A DNA stretch of 64,000 nucleotides from CAIYRG01 sp036273455 (GTDB lineage: Bacteria > Pseudomonadota > Alphaproteobacteria > Micropepsales > Micropepsaceae): positions 62,001 to 126,000 of the forward strand of contig DASUHP010000033.1 of the NCBI GenBank assembly GCA_036273455.1. The letters are read 5' to 3'. Below the pieces are notes generated by a model. The model made no database searches and had not been told where the DNA came from. It was given only the letters and a program-made list of their open reading frames with translations. Numbering within the stretch: position 1 is the first letter of the stretch; the number at the start of each line of letters is the position of its first letter. The position numbers and the translations under genes are program-made. This document shows, one piece after another, positions 8,894 through 18,530 of this stretch.

Positions 8894-11800
8894 ATCTCGC
8901 CCTTTGGGCTTCGCACCACCGCCGCTCGCTGATCTTCGCGCTGCTGGTGGCGGCACTGGCCGGTGCGGTCAGTGCTCTTGGCCTGCCGGTTGCGCTGTTT
9001 CCCCAGGTCAGCTTCCCACGCATCGCCATCACTGTTGACGCCGGCGATCAGCCGGCCAACCAGATGATCACGCTGGTGACTCGCCCGGTCGAACAGGCGG
9101 TGAAAAGCGTGCCCGGTCTGCTCGAAGTGCGCTCAACGACCAGCCGCGGCACATCGGAGATGGCGCTGAACTTCGACTGGGGCACCGACATGTCCTCAGC
9201 GACGCTGCGGGTCCAGGCAGAGATCAGCCGGCTTTTGCCGTCGCTCCCGCAAGGGACAACATTCGACATCCGGCAGATGAACACCAACGTCTTCCCGGTG
9301 GCTGCCTATAGCCTGACTTCGAACAAGCTACCCCTGTTGAAGATTCGCGAGATTGCCGAAACCGAGCTTGTGCCGCTGTTATCGTCGATCAAGGGCGTGC
9401 AGCGGGTTGAAGTGCTGGGCTCTGCGCCGCGCGAAGTTCGCGTCGATGTCGATCCGGTCAAGCTCTCCAGCCTTGGCCTCGCGATGGATGATGTGGTCAA
9501 AGCGCTGCAGGGCGCCAATGTCCTTCAGGCCGTCGGCCTGGTTCAGGACCGGCACAAGCTGCTGTTGACGCTTGCCGATAATCAGCTCAAGACCGCTGCA
9601 GACGTTCGCAACATCGTTCTGCGCACCCAGGCGCCCGCCGGCCCCAATGGCGCAGCACCGGGACCTGGCGGCACGATTCCGTTGTCCAGCATTGCCCGGA
9701 TCTACGAGACTGAGGCCCCGAGTTATGGCATCGTCACGGCAGAACCGTGGGATGCCAACAGCAACGCCGCGCACAAACCGGCGGTGGGCAAGCCGGCCAT
9801 CATCTTGCAGGTCAAGCAGCAACAGGACGGCAATACCGTCCAGATCGTCAATCAGATCAAATCGACGCTCGCCACCTACGCGCCCAAGCTGCCGAAGGAT
9901 CTCCATATCAGCAACTGGTACGACCAGAGCGAACTCATTATCGGTTCGGCGAACAGCGTGTTCGAAGCGGTTCTGATCGGCGTCGTGCTTGCCGGATTTG
10001 TGCTGCTCGCCTTTCTGCGTGACGTGAAAATTACCGTCATTACGCTGATTGTCGTTCCCGCCGTCCTGGCCTCGACCGTGCTGCTCCTCGCAGTGCTCGG
10101 GATGAGCTTCAACATCATGACGCTGGGCGGCATGGCGGCAGCCATCGGTCTGATCATCGACGACGCCATTGTCATGATCGAACAGATCGAACGGCGGCTG
10201 CACAGCTCAGGCGAAAAGGCGCGTGAGGAAATTCGCGCCGCGACGTGGGAATTCCTCAAGCCGCTTGCCGGGTCATCGGCCGCCACCACGATCATTTTCA
10301 TTCCGCTCGCGTTCCTGAGCGGCGTGACCGGCGCGTTCTTCAAGTCGCTTGCCCTGACGCTGGCGTCGTCGCTGGTGGTGTCGTTCCTCGCGGCGTTCTT
10401 CGCGATCCCGCTGCTGGCCGATTACTTCCTCACGGCGAAAGAGCATAAAGACCGTTCGGGGCCGATTTTCCGCCGGGTTCTGTGGGGCTATCGGAGCATC
10501 TTCCAGGGCATGCTGCGCAGTCCGGCGCTCCTGTTGCCGGTGCTCGTGGGATTCCTTGCCGTCGGATATCTTGCGTTTACCCATGTCGGCTCCGGGTTCA
10601 TGCCGGTGATGGACGAAGGCGGATTCGTCTTCGACTACATCGCTCCAGCGGGAAACTCGCTGCAGGACACCGACAAGATGCTGCGCCAGGTCGAATTGAT
10701 CCTCAGCCAGACGCCGGAAGTGCAGAGCTATTCCCGGCGCACCGGTTTGCAGCTTGGCGGCGGCCTGACAGAGCCGAACACCGGTGACATCTTCATCCGG
10801 CTGAAACCGCAGCCGCGCCGGCCGATCGAAGAGGTTATGAACGACGTCCGCACCAGGGCGCAAATGGCCGTTCCGGGACTCGACATCGAAACGGCCCAAT
10901 TGATGGAAGACCTGATCGGCGATCTCACCGCGGTGCCGCAACCGATCGAGGTCCAGATCTTTGGTGATGATCCGAACGTTCTGTTGCAGGTTGCACCGAA
11001 GGTGGCCAACGCAATCCAGGCTGTTCCCGGCGTCACTGAAATCGAAAATGGCGTCGTCATCGCCGGCGATGCATTCGACATTCATGTCGATGCGGTCAGG
11101 GCCGGTGCCGAAGGCCTGACACCGGATGCAGTCACCAGTCAGGTCAACACCTATCTGACAGGTACGGTCGCCACGCAGTTGCGCGAGGTCGATCGCAGCA
11201 TCGACGTGCGCGTGACCATTCCGGAAAACCTGCGTCACACTCCGGCCGATATCCGGGCCCTCCGGATCGAGGCGCCGGATGGCCATTATGTGCCGCTCAG
11301 CCGGGTTGCCGACGTCACGCTGCTGACCGGGCTGCCGGAAATCACGCGTGACAATCTGAAGCCGATGGTGGCGGTCACCGCGCGCATCGTCGGACGCGAT
11401 CTCGGCACCACGGCGGCCGACGTGAAGGCTCTGCTCGACAAATCGGACCTGTTCCCGGCCGGCACCTATTACCAGCTGGGAGGACTTTATGCGCAGCAGC
11501 AGATTGCGTTCCGGGGTCTGATGATCGTGCTGGGCGCAGCCGTCGCCCTCGTCTTCTTCCTGCTGCTCTATCTGTATGAGAGCGTCAAAACGGCGATTGT
11601 CATCATCGCGATGCCTTTATCCGCGATGGGGGCGGTGTTCATCGGATTGTGGGCCACCGGCATCGAGCTGAATATTTCAGCGATGATGGGCATGACCATG
11701 ATCGTGGGCATCGTGACGGAAATCGCGGTGTTCTACTTCTCGGAATATGAGCTCCTGACCCAGGAGGGCATGTCCCATGACCGGGCGGTTTTGGAAGCCG

Positions 11801-12057
11801 GCGTTAACCGGTTCCGGCCGATCGCCATGACCACCATCGCAGCCATTCTGGCGCTGATGCCGCTGGCCATCGGTCTCGGTCAGGGGTCGGCCATGCAGCA
11901 ACCGCTGGCGATTGCGATCATTTCCGGACTGATCGTACAAATGCCGCTCGTGTTGCTGGTGATGCCGCTGGCATTCTGGTTGTGGACGCGCAAAGCGTCC
12001 ACCCACAGTGCCGCCGAAGTACCGGCGTTTGGGGCCGCGAAACTTCCGGCGGAGTAA
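8890..12057 (+). CDS. RND efflux pump, inner membrane subunit (AcrB family)
   Basis: A 1055-residue pump of usual length for the family, with one N-terminal helix, two large periplasmic loops (about 40-340 and 570-870) and two bundles of helices. The proton relay pair is Asp424-Asp425 (GLIIDDAIVMIEQIERR), as in AcrB-type hydrophobe/amphiphile exporters rather than the single-acid CusA pattern. GSGFMPVMDEGGF marks the start of the second porter half. With the lipoprotein factor and adaptor it forms a complete tripartite pump that expels compounds from the periplasm or inner membrane. Substrates cannot be read from sequence. The divergent two-component pair probably controls it. Confidence 0.93.
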   Translation: MNLALWASHHRRSLIFALLVAALAGAVSALGLPVALFPQVSFPRIAITVDAGDQPANQMITLVTRPVEQAVKSVPGLLEVRSTTSRGTSEMALNFDWGTDMSSATLRVQAEISRLLPSLPQGTTFDIRQMNTNVFPVAAYSLTSNKLPLLKIREIAETELVPLLSSIKGVQRVEVLGSAPREVRVDVDPVKLSSLGLAMDDVVKALQGANVLQAVGLVQDRHKLLLTLADNQLKTAADVRNIVLRTQAPAGPNGAAPGPGGTIPLSSIARIYETEAPSYGIVTAEPWDANSNAAHKPAVGKPAIILQVKQQQDGNTVQIVNQIKSTLATYAPKLPKDLHISNWYDQSELIIGSANSVFEAVLIGVVLAGFVLLAFLRDVKITVITLIVVPAVLASTVLLLAVLGMSFNIMTLGGMAAAIGLIIDDAIVMIEQIERRLHSSGEKAREEIRAATWEFLKPLAGSSAATTIIFIPLAFLSGVTGAFFKSLALTLASSLVVSFLAAFFAIPLLADYFLTAKEHKDRSGPIFRRVLWGYRSIFQGMLRSPALLLPVLVGFLAVGYLAFTHVGSGFMPVMDEGGFVFDYIAPAGNSLQDTDKMLRQVELILSQTPEVQSYSRRTGLQLGGGLTEPNTGDIFIRLKPQPRRPIEEVMNDVRTRAQMAVPGLDIETAQLMEDLIGDLTAVPQPIEVQIFGDDPNVLLQVAPKVANAIQAVPGVTEIENGVVIAGDAFDIHVDAVRAGAEGLTPDAVTSQVNTYLTGTVATQLREVDRSIDVRVTIPENLRHTPADIRALRIEAPDGHYVPLSRVADVTLLTGLPEITRDNLKPMVAVTARIVGRDLGTTAADVKALLDKSDLFPAGTYYQLGGLYAQQQIAFRGLMIVLGAAVALVFFLLLYLYESVKTAIVIIAMPLSAMGAVFIGLWATGIELNISAMMGMTMIVGIVTEIAVFYFSEYELLTQEGMSHDRAVLEAGVNRFRPIAMTTIAAILALMPLAIGLGQGSAMQQPLAIAIISGLIVQMPLVLLVMPLAFWLWTRKASTHSAAEVPAFGAAKLPAE

Positions 12058-12178
12058 CATCCGAATCCGCCACACCGTTAGGCATGGTCTGCGCCACGGT
12101 TTGGTTGTAAGAAAAAGCGAAGGTCCGGCTATAATCCGGCCCGGAATGCTTGTCTTTGGATTCTAAGGGAGGTTACCC

Positions 12179-13177
12179 ATGAAAGCGATTTCGATCGCTA
12201 CTCTGATGTTGTCGGTGGGAGTGGCCGCAGCCGCTTACGCTGCCGCCCCGCAATACAAGATTGTGGACCGGATCAAGGTCCAGAATGGCGGGTTCGACTA
12301 CGCCACGTTCGATCCTGCGACCGGTCAGGTGTTGATGGCGCGGCCGAATTTCACCACCACGATCGACACCAAGACCGGGAAAGTCGGAGAGATCAAAGCC
12401 GCGGCGCGCGGCCACATAGCATTGCCCATTCCCGGGACGGCGCTATTGGTCGTCACGCAGCGCGCCGGAAACATTCTCATCGTCGACGGCAAGGCGGACA
12501 AAGTTGAAGCCACGCTGAAGGGCGGCAAGAATCCCGATGGCGCGGCTTACGATCCGGCGACCAAGCTGGTTTTCGCGATGAATCACGACAGCGGCGATTC
12601 GACGGTTGTCGACCCGGCTACGAAAAAGGTGGTCGGAACGATCCCCATCGGTGGCGACCTGGAATTTCCGGTTGCGGATGGCAAGGGCAAGGTCTTCGTC
12701 AATATCGAAGACAAGAATCAGATCGCCGTCATCGACACGAAGGCAAAGAAGGTCCTCACCCGCTACACGCTGAAGGATTGCGACGGACCGACCGGGCAGG
12801 CTTATGACGCCGCAGACAATTATCTGATCTCGTCCTGCGACGGCACGGCGAAAATACTTAAGGCCGACACCGGCGCTGAAGTTGCGTCGCTGAAGATCGC
12901 CAACCAGCCGGACGCGGTGATTTTCGATGCCCAGAGAAAACTGGCATTAATTCCGTGCCGCACGCCGGGCGTCCTTGAAGTGATTTCACTTGCCAACCCG
13001 GCGAAGCCGGAAGTGGTCCAGCATCTGCAAACGCAACTTGGCACCCGGACGGGTACGATCGATCCTTCGACCGGCAAGATTTACATGATGGCGGCGAAGT
13101 TCGGTGCGCCAGCTACTGCCGGCGGCCGGCCACAGGCGCTGGATTCCTCATTCGACGTTCTGGTCGTCGCACCCTGA
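12179..13177 (+). CDS. secreted YncE-like (YVTN) beta-propeller protein
   Basis: A 332-residue exported protein with a signal peptide (residues 1-22, ending AYAAA). The rest is built from about seven short beta-blade repeats of the YncE/YVTN type. Each has a pattern such as YDPATKLVFAMNHDSGDSTVVDPATKKVVG. Three cysteines (KDCDG, SSCDG, IPCRT) are also present in the second copy at 18531. A strong ribosome-binding site (gggagg) precedes the ATG. In E. coli, yncE lies beside the TonB-dependent receptor gene yncD (pqqU), and here two YncE-like genes flank TBDR genes, which supports a role tied to receptor-dependent uptake. The reaction, if any, is unknown. Confidence 0.8.
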   Translation: MKAISIATLMLSVGVAAAAYAAAPQYKIVDRIKVQNGGFDYATFDPATGQVLMARPNFTTTIDTKTGKVGEIKAAARGHIALPIPGTALLVVTQRAGNILIVDGKADKVEATLKGGKNPDGAAYDPATKLVFAMNHDSGDSTVVDPATKKVVGTIPIGGDLEFPVADGKGKVFVNIEDKNQIAVIDTKAKKVLTRYTLKDCDGPTGQAYDAADNYLISSCDGTAKILKADTGAEVASLKIANQPDAVIFDAQRKLALIPCRTPGVLEVISLANPAKPEVVQHLQTQLGTRTGTIDPSTGKIYMMAAKFGAPATAGGRPQALDSSFDVLVVAP

Positions 13178-13217
13178 TCTTTATTGCGCATTGCGGCGGC
13201 GGGACAATCGTCGCATG

Positions 13218-13256
13218 CAGGGCGGTTTTGCGATGGCAAAGCCGCCCTGTTTTTTT
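13218..13256 (+). terminator. rho-independent terminator after YncE-like gene
   Basis: A 14-bp stem (13218-13231 with 13236-13249, one G-U pair, 4-base loop) is followed at once by seven T. It ends the YncE-like transcript and separates it from the cytochrome c gene. Confidence 0.9.
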
Positions 13257-13397
13257 GGGCATGGCCGGCGGCACCCGTCCAATTCGGAATCCCGCGACAG
13301 CGGCAAATTGCCGGTTTAATGTTGTGGCGGGTTTCGAAATCCGCTGCATCCTCCTAAACTGCCACGCGAATTTCCAGACCGCGAGATTGGGAGGAAT

Positions 13398-14351
13398 GTG
13401 ATGAGACTGTGGATTTGTGCGTCGATTTTGGCGCTGCTGCCGGTTGTAGGAATGGCCGCAGATGCGCCGCCGGATTGGGCGTATCCGGTTGCTCCGCCGG
13501 ACTACAAGGCACCGCCGGACAATGGTCAGGCGAAGCATCTCAAAGGAAGCACGCTGGCATTCACCCAGAAGGACGTGGACGATTCATTCAATCCACCCGA
13601 CTGGTTCCCGAATGAGCATCCGCCGATGCCGCAACTGGTGGCGCATGGCAAGGCACCGGCCGTACATGCCTGCGATCAGTGTCACCTGGCGACCGGCCGC
13701 GGCCATCCTGAGTCGGGCAACCTCGCGCATTTGCCGGCCGATTATATTATCGAGCAGATTGATCAGTTCCGCAGCGGAAACCGCCGGAGTTCGGTCGCTC
13801 GCCGCTCGTCCAACATGATCGAGTTTGCAAAGAATCTGACCGATGACGAGGTTCGGGAAGCAGCGCAATATTTTGCCAGTATGCCCCCTGCCGTATGGAC
13901 TAAGGTTGTCGAGACGGACACGGTTCCGAAATCCTTTGTCGGTGAAGGCAATATGCGTTTTATCGCCGAAGGCAATGCGAAGGAGCCGATCGGTCATCGC
14001 ATCATTGAAGTTCCGCAGGACGAAGAAGGCGCCAAGCTTCGCGATCCGCATGCCGGCTTCATCGCCTATGTGCCAACCGGGAGCATCAAGGCCGGAGAGG
14101 AACTGGTCACCACCGGCGGCAACGGCAAGACAATCCAATGCACCATCTGTCATGGCGCGGATCTGAGGGGCGTCGGCAATGTTCCAGGACTCGCCGGGCG
14201 ATCGGCGATTTATGTCTTCCGGCAGCTCTACGACATCCAGCACGGCACGCGTAAAGGCAATGCGGTTGCCTTGATGCAACCTGTTGTAAAGAATCTGACA
14301 CAAGATGACATGATTGCGCTCGCAGCGTATATGTCATCGCGCACACCCTGA
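13398..14351 (+). CDS. exported di-heme cytochrome c
   Basis: A 317-residue periplasmic protein with a signal peptide (1-20, ending GMAADA). Two class I heme-binding motifs are visible, HACDQCHLATG (about residues 93-96) and IQCTICHGADL (about 250-254), each followed by a helix and a likely distal Met (SNMIEFAKNLTDDE in the first half, ALMQPVVKNLTQDD in the second). The two halves are similar, so it looks like a duplicated cytochrome c553-type domain. It should carry electrons between a periplasmic dehydrogenase and the respiratory chain. No partner dehydrogenase is encoded in the window. A proline-rich segment (30-70) precedes the first heme. Confidence 0.9.
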   Translation: MMRLWICASILALLPVVGMAADAPPDWAYPVAPPDYKAPPDNGQAKHLKGSTLAFTQKDVDDSFNPPDWFPNEHPPMPQLVAHGKAPAVHACDQCHLATGRGHPESGNLAHLPADYIIEQIDQFRSGNRRSSVARRSSNMIEFAKNLTDDEVREAAQYFASMPPAVWTKVVETDTVPKSFVGEGNMRFIAEGNAKEPIGHRIIEVPQDEEGAKLRDPHAGFIAYVPTGSIKAGEELVTTGGNGKTIQCTICHGADLRGVGNVPGLAGRSAIYVFRQLYDIQHGTRKGNAVALMQPVVKNLTQDDMIALAAYMSSRTP

Positions 14352-14376
14352 AATTTACTCTGGCTGGAATGAGAAG

Positions 14377-14404
14377 CGGCCGCCCTCTCGGGCGGCCGTT
14401 TTCT
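14377..14404 (+). terminator. rho-independent terminator after cytochrome c
   Basis: A 9-bp GC stem (14377-14385 with 14390-14398, loop tctc) is followed by ttttctt. It ends the cytochrome c transcript. Confidence 0.9.
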
Positions 14405-14937
14405 TACGAGCAAGACAGCCGGTTCTCCCATGTAGCGAGTTCCCAATCACACGCTGTACCTGCCGCGTCTGTAACTCTGCTGCCCGATAAGTCTCTTATA
14501 GCAACTGAAAAATTCCAACATTACACGCACTAATTGTTTGAATGGATCTCCGCCACCCGGGGGTTCGCCGAATGACCAATGGAACTCGCAATTAAGATTG
14601 CTTTGCTTCGCGCGAAAGTAGCAATTGCTGAATTGCTTGTAATCAACGCGTTGCATTTATGCACCACTCATTGCCCGAGTGACCATCCTTGTTGATTTCA
14701 GGACAATACGTCGCGCCTGCCATGGGCAAGTTGTATTGCAAAGTTATTGTTACGCTGTTCTGTATGCTGACGGGATGATGCCGTCCGGGCAGCGTGGGAT
14801 AAGCGGTGTACCGGAAATAGCGGGGAAGCCGCGGGGGGGCGGCCGACTTGGCTGCCGGATTTACAGACGGATCCGGCCTTTGCGCGTAGCCGCTAACGGC
14901 TGCAGGGCGGAATCATCAATCCATCGCGACCACACAC
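14405..14937. other. long leader region of TBDR1, no gene seen
   Basis: About 530 bases without a convincing gene. The first half (14450-14660) is noticeably AT-richer than the surroundings and holds the likely promoter of TBDR1. I see no clear terminator, riboswitch or receptor relic here. The hairpin and ribosome-binding site next to the start are listed separately. Confidence 0.5.
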
Positions 14938-14963
14938 TGCCGCCATTCCGGCACAAGGGGGAG
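14938..14963 (+). promoter_or_regulatory. hairpin plus strong ribosome-binding site of TBDR1
   Basis: The arms tgccg (14938-14942) and cggca (14949-14953) can pair. The purine run aagggggag follows at 14955, 8 bases before the ATG. The same hairpin-then-AAGGGGGA layout precedes TBDR2, TBDR4 and TBDR5. Confidence 0.55.
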
Positions 14964-14970
14964 TAGCATT

Positions 14971-17900
14971 ATGCATCCAGTGACGTCCCGATTTGCGATC
15001 CTGATGGGATCGGCATCCCTGCTTTCATTGGCCAGCGCGCTCACAGCGCATGCGCAGGCGCAAGCTGTTCAGGTGACACCGCAGCAATTTGCCCAGGCAC
15101 AAGTGGCGCAGAATGCTGCACCGGCCACGGCCGCCGCGGCACCTGAAACGGTTCCGGAACAGGTTCTCGTCACCGGATCATTGATCCATGGTACTGCGGC
15201 GGTCGGCGTTCCGGTGACCAATCTCGGTACGCAGGACTTCACCCAGACGGGCAATGTCACCATCGGTGATCTGTTCCGAACGGTGCCTGCCGCGAACGTG
15301 GCGCCCGGACCATCGGCGGTGAACTCCGGCGGTCACCAGGAGCGTGAAACCCGCGTCAACATTCGTGGTCTGGATGGAACCGGTCCCCGTTCGCTGATGA
15401 TGATCGATGGTGTGCGATTCCCCCCCCAGGCCGATGGTCTGTGCTCGATTGATCCGTCGATCATTCCTGCCCTTGCGCTTGATCGCGTGGACATCCTCGC
15501 GGACGGCGCATCGGCGACCTACGGATCGGACGCGATCGCCGGCGTCATCAATGTCGTGCTGAAGCGCGGTTTCGATGGCGCGGTCACGCAACTGCATGCC
15601 GGAACGGACACGGATGGCGGCGGTACCTCCCTTCAGGCGTCGCAATTGTGGGGCCGCACCTGGGATGGCGGCGATATAACGCTGACTTATGAGTACACGG
15701 ACGAAGGGGCCATCAAGGGCGGTACTCACTCGAAATTCACGACGAACTTCCTGCCCTGGGGTTTGGAAGACCCATATCTGCCGATCGGCGCCGCACTTCC
15801 CGGCGTGATTTCCACCGGAGCGCCGGTGGTCAATACGCCGTTGGGCGGCACTCCCGTTCCGGTATTGGTGAATGCAGCATGCACCAACTGCTTTTCCGTC
15901 CCGCGCGGTACCGGCGCCAGTTTCGCGCCGGGCGCCAGCGGATTCGGTCCGACCGCGCCGGGCAGCGCGGCAACGCTCAACTGGGCCACCCTGACAGGTA
16001 ATGCGGCAAACGCCGGAGACAACAACTACTTCGATCCTTTGCGGGCCGGCTGGGAGCAGGGCGCGCAACAGAAGAATTCATTTGTCGCCACGATCGATCA
16101 GCGCCTGTTTCCGGGCGTGTCGTTTTTCGGCACCGGATTTTACAGCAATCGCCGCGTCGAGGAGAACCTGCCGTCCTTTGGCGGGCAGAGCCTGGGCAAC
16201 TATCTCCAGACCTACAAAGTGCCGACGATCAACCCGTATTATCCGACGGGGGCGCCCGCTGGCTTAAGGGTCTCCTATGATCTCGCAGCGGAAGTGCCTC
16301 CGACGATTCCCGCATGGGAAGTCTCGGAGCGCTATCAGTTCGGCCTCAATATTGATCTCCCGTTTACGTGGACGGGTCAGATCTATGATTCGCGCAGCAA
16401 TGAAGATACCGGCTTCTATCGGCATATCATCAGTAAGCCGGCGGTGAACGCAGCGCTTGGCGCGGGCGGTGGGCAGGCGACCAATCCGGCCACCGGCGCA
16501 CCCATTCCCTACCTGAACCTGTTCTGCGATCCCACGGCGTTTCAGTGCAACTCGCCACAGACCCTTGCGTATATCAGCGCAACATCTTCGATTCAGGCGC
16601 ACTATTCGATCGAAGAAAAAGGCGCGCGCTTCGATGGTCCGCTGTTCGACCTTCCGGCCGGTCAGGTGAAAGCCGCGATTGGCGGATTGTATGATGGCGA
16701 CAATGTCAATGTCGGCAGCGGCAGCAACGCGGGTTCACCCGGCAATCCGCCTGTAAACCAAAGTCTGAGCTTCGATCCGGAGCCGTATCACATCTGGGCC
16801 GAATTCGCGCAGGTGGACATCCCGATCTTCGGCGACAACCTGAACTTCCCGCTGATGCGCAAGCTCGATCTCGAAGGATCGATCCGCCACGACCAATACG
16901 GCGGCAACCCCGCCCTGACCGGTGGGACCACAAACCCGAAGGTCGCCTTTACCTGGGTCGTGGATGATCTGATTGGCGCTACCATCCGCGGGAGTTGGGG
17001 ATCATCTTTCCGGTTCGCCAATGAAGGGGAATTCTCCAATATCGCGAGTCCGGTTGATCAGTCGGCCAACCTTCCCGGATCCGGCCAGAATCTCGCGATC
17101 CAATGCATTAATGGTGCTGCGCCGACGGGGAGTGCGGCGGCTGTTCTGCTCGCAGCAGGTTTTAAATGCGGCAGCACGCCGGGCGGCATCGGCTATGGGG
17201 GCGGCCCCTCGGTGACAATGCGTGAGTATGTTGATGCCTCAACCGGCCAAACTGTATTCCGCGAAGGCGGTCTGGTCCTCCAGCCGGAGAAAGCGACGAA
17301 CTATAGTCTTGGTGTCGAAATCGCGCCGACGATCGATTTCTTGCGCGGATTCGATCTGCAGGCGACGTTCTACAGCGTCAAGATCAATGGTGTGCTGAAC
17401 GGCTTCCTCGGCGCACAAACGTCAAATGCTTTCTCCGATCCGACACATCGTTTCCACTTCATTGTCCCAAGCGACCTCGGATGTCCGGTGTCGGCGAACG
17501 CCAACCCGACAACCTGCGCGCCATTCGAGAAAATGGTCACCGCAGCCATCGCAGATCCGAATAACGACCTCGGCGGTGATCTCTCACTGGTTCCGAGCGT
17601 CTTCTGGATGAATGACACCGGCACAGTGAATTCCGGTTTCATCCATATGGACGGAATCGACTGGAACGCCAGCTACGACTTCGATGCCGGCGATTTCGGC
17701 GCCTGGAATACCGGCATCACCGGCACCTATTACCTGCACCGCTGGAATCAAACCGTTGCAGGCACAGCCCCGGTCGACGGGTTCAGCACTGACCTCGGCC
17801 CGATCGGCGGCGTGTCACAGGCCGGCGTCGAGACCGCGCCGCGGATGGTCTTCCGCACGCGTCTCGGCTGGAGCGGTGGGCCGTTCAACATGACGCTGTT

Positions 17901-18264
17901 CTGGAATCATCAGGATCACTTCTATGAAGCACGCACCAGCTCCCCGCCGAACGTCAACTTCCAGTGCACGGCTGCAGGCGGCACGATTGGCGGCGGTACG
18001 CTCCCCTGCGCGATCAGCAACTTCACATATGTGCAGCCGGCCTGGGATACGTTTGATCTTTCGCTTGGCTACAGCACGGGCACGACTCCGGCGAATACCT
18101 ATCTGCAAAACATCACTCTTCAACTCACCGTCCTCAATTTGTTGGGCAGGCATGCTGCATTCGAATACGGGCCAAACTCCTCGACCCGCAACCCGTCGGG
18201 ATTTGATATCCTCCAGCCGAATTTCGGCCGTCAGGTCGGATTAACGCTGGTGAAAAACTGGTAG
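14971..18264 (+). CDS. TonB-dependent receptor 1 of 5 paralogues
   Basis: A 1097-residue outer membrane receptor. Residues 1-28 are a signal peptide (AHA-QA). A Gln/Ala-rich linker contains VTPQQFAQAQVAQ, then the TonB box-like EQVLVTGS (63-70). The plug (about 70-200) has VNIRGLDGTGPRSLMMIDGVR and ASATYGSDAIAGVINVVLK. A long beta-barrel follows and ends in Trp, as outer membrane barrels do. Eleven cysteines, starting at Cys158 in the plug and Cys304/Cys307 (CTNC), occur at the same places in all five paralogues. At about 1100 residues it is larger than siderophore receptors (650-800). The ligand is unknown; energy comes from TonB-ExbBD encoded elsewhere. Confidence 0.95.
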   Translation: MHPVTSRFAILMGSASLLSLASALTAHAQAQAVQVTPQQFAQAQVAQNAAPATAAAAPETVPEQVLVTGSLIHGTAAVGVPVTNLGTQDFTQTGNVTIGDLFRTVPAANVAPGPSAVNSGGHQERETRVNIRGLDGTGPRSLMMIDGVRFPPQADGLCSIDPSIIPALALDRVDILADGASATYGSDAIAGVINVVLKRGFDGAVTQLHAGTDTDGGGTSLQASQLWGRTWDGGDITLTYEYTDEGAIKGGTHSKFTTNFLPWGLEDPYLPIGAALPGVISTGAPVVNTPLGGTPVPVLVNAACTNCFSVPRGTGASFAPGASGFGPTAPGSAATLNWATLTGNAANAGDNNYFDPLRAGWEQGAQQKNSFVATIDQRLFPGVSFFGTGFYSNRRVEENLPSFGGQSLGNYLQTYKVPTINPYYPTGAPAGLRVSYDLAAEVPPTIPAWEVSERYQFGLNIDLPFTWTGQIYDSRSNEDTGFYRHIISKPAVNAALGAGGGQATNPATGAPIPYLNLFCDPTAFQCNSPQTLAYISATSSIQAHYSIEEKGARFDGPLFDLPAGQVKAAIGGLYDGDNVNVGSGSNAGSPGNPPVNQSLSFDPEPYHIWAEFAQVDIPIFGDNLNFPLMRKLDLEGSIRHDQYGGNPALTGGTTNPKVAFTWVVDDLIGATIRGSWGSSFRFANEGEFSNIASPVDQSANLPGSGQNLAIQCINGAAPTGSAAAVLLAAGFKCGSTPGGIGYGGGPSVTMREYVDASTGQTVFREGGLVLQPEKATNYSLGVEIAPTIDFLRGFDLQATFYSVKINGVLNGFLGAQTSNAFSDPTHRFHFIVPSDLGCPVSANANPTTCAPFEKMVTAAIADPNNDLGGDLSLVPSVFWMNDTGTVNSGFIHMDGIDWNASYDFDAGDFGAWNTGITGTYYLHRWNQTVAGTAPVDGFSTDLGPIGGVSQAGVETAPRMVFRTRLGWSGGPFNMTLFWNHQDHFYEARTSSPPNVNFQCTAAGGTIGGGTLPCAISNFTYVQPAWDTFDLSLGYSTGTTPANTYLQNITLQLTVLNLLGRHAAFEYGPNSSTRNPSGFDILQPNFGRQVGLTLVKNW

Positions 18265-18281
18265 TTGCAATTTAATGGTTC

Positions 18282-18312
18282 GGGACAGGTATTCGGATCG
18301 AATGCCTGTCCC
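18282..18312 (+). terminator. hairpin after TBDR1
   Basis: A 14-bp stem (18282-18295 with 18299-18312, one G-U pair, 3-base loop) begins 17 bases after the stop. There is no T run right behind it (a run of T occurs only at about 18342), so it may act as a 3' end protecting structure or a weak terminator. Confidence 0.6.
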
Positions 18313-18530
18313 ACCTGCCCGCGGCGCTCGAAAAATAATCCCTTTTTTAACTCTCGCCGCATGCTTCCCGACCCGAAAACGTCAGGAACATTCATATGAT
18401 CCAAAGCTTTAGGTGCGGAGTTGCGGAGTGTTGCGCAAAAACCGCAGCAACCCACCCACTAACTTATCGGTAATCACCCGATAATCTCGGCGCGTGCAAA
18501 CTTGGCGGACGAATTCGAGGGCCGCCGACG

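Noticed and set aside
10273..11286. 337-codon minus-strand open frame inside the RND pump gene
   Set aside because: It is antisense to strongly conserved pump sequence, and its translation is His/Arg-rich without any domain.
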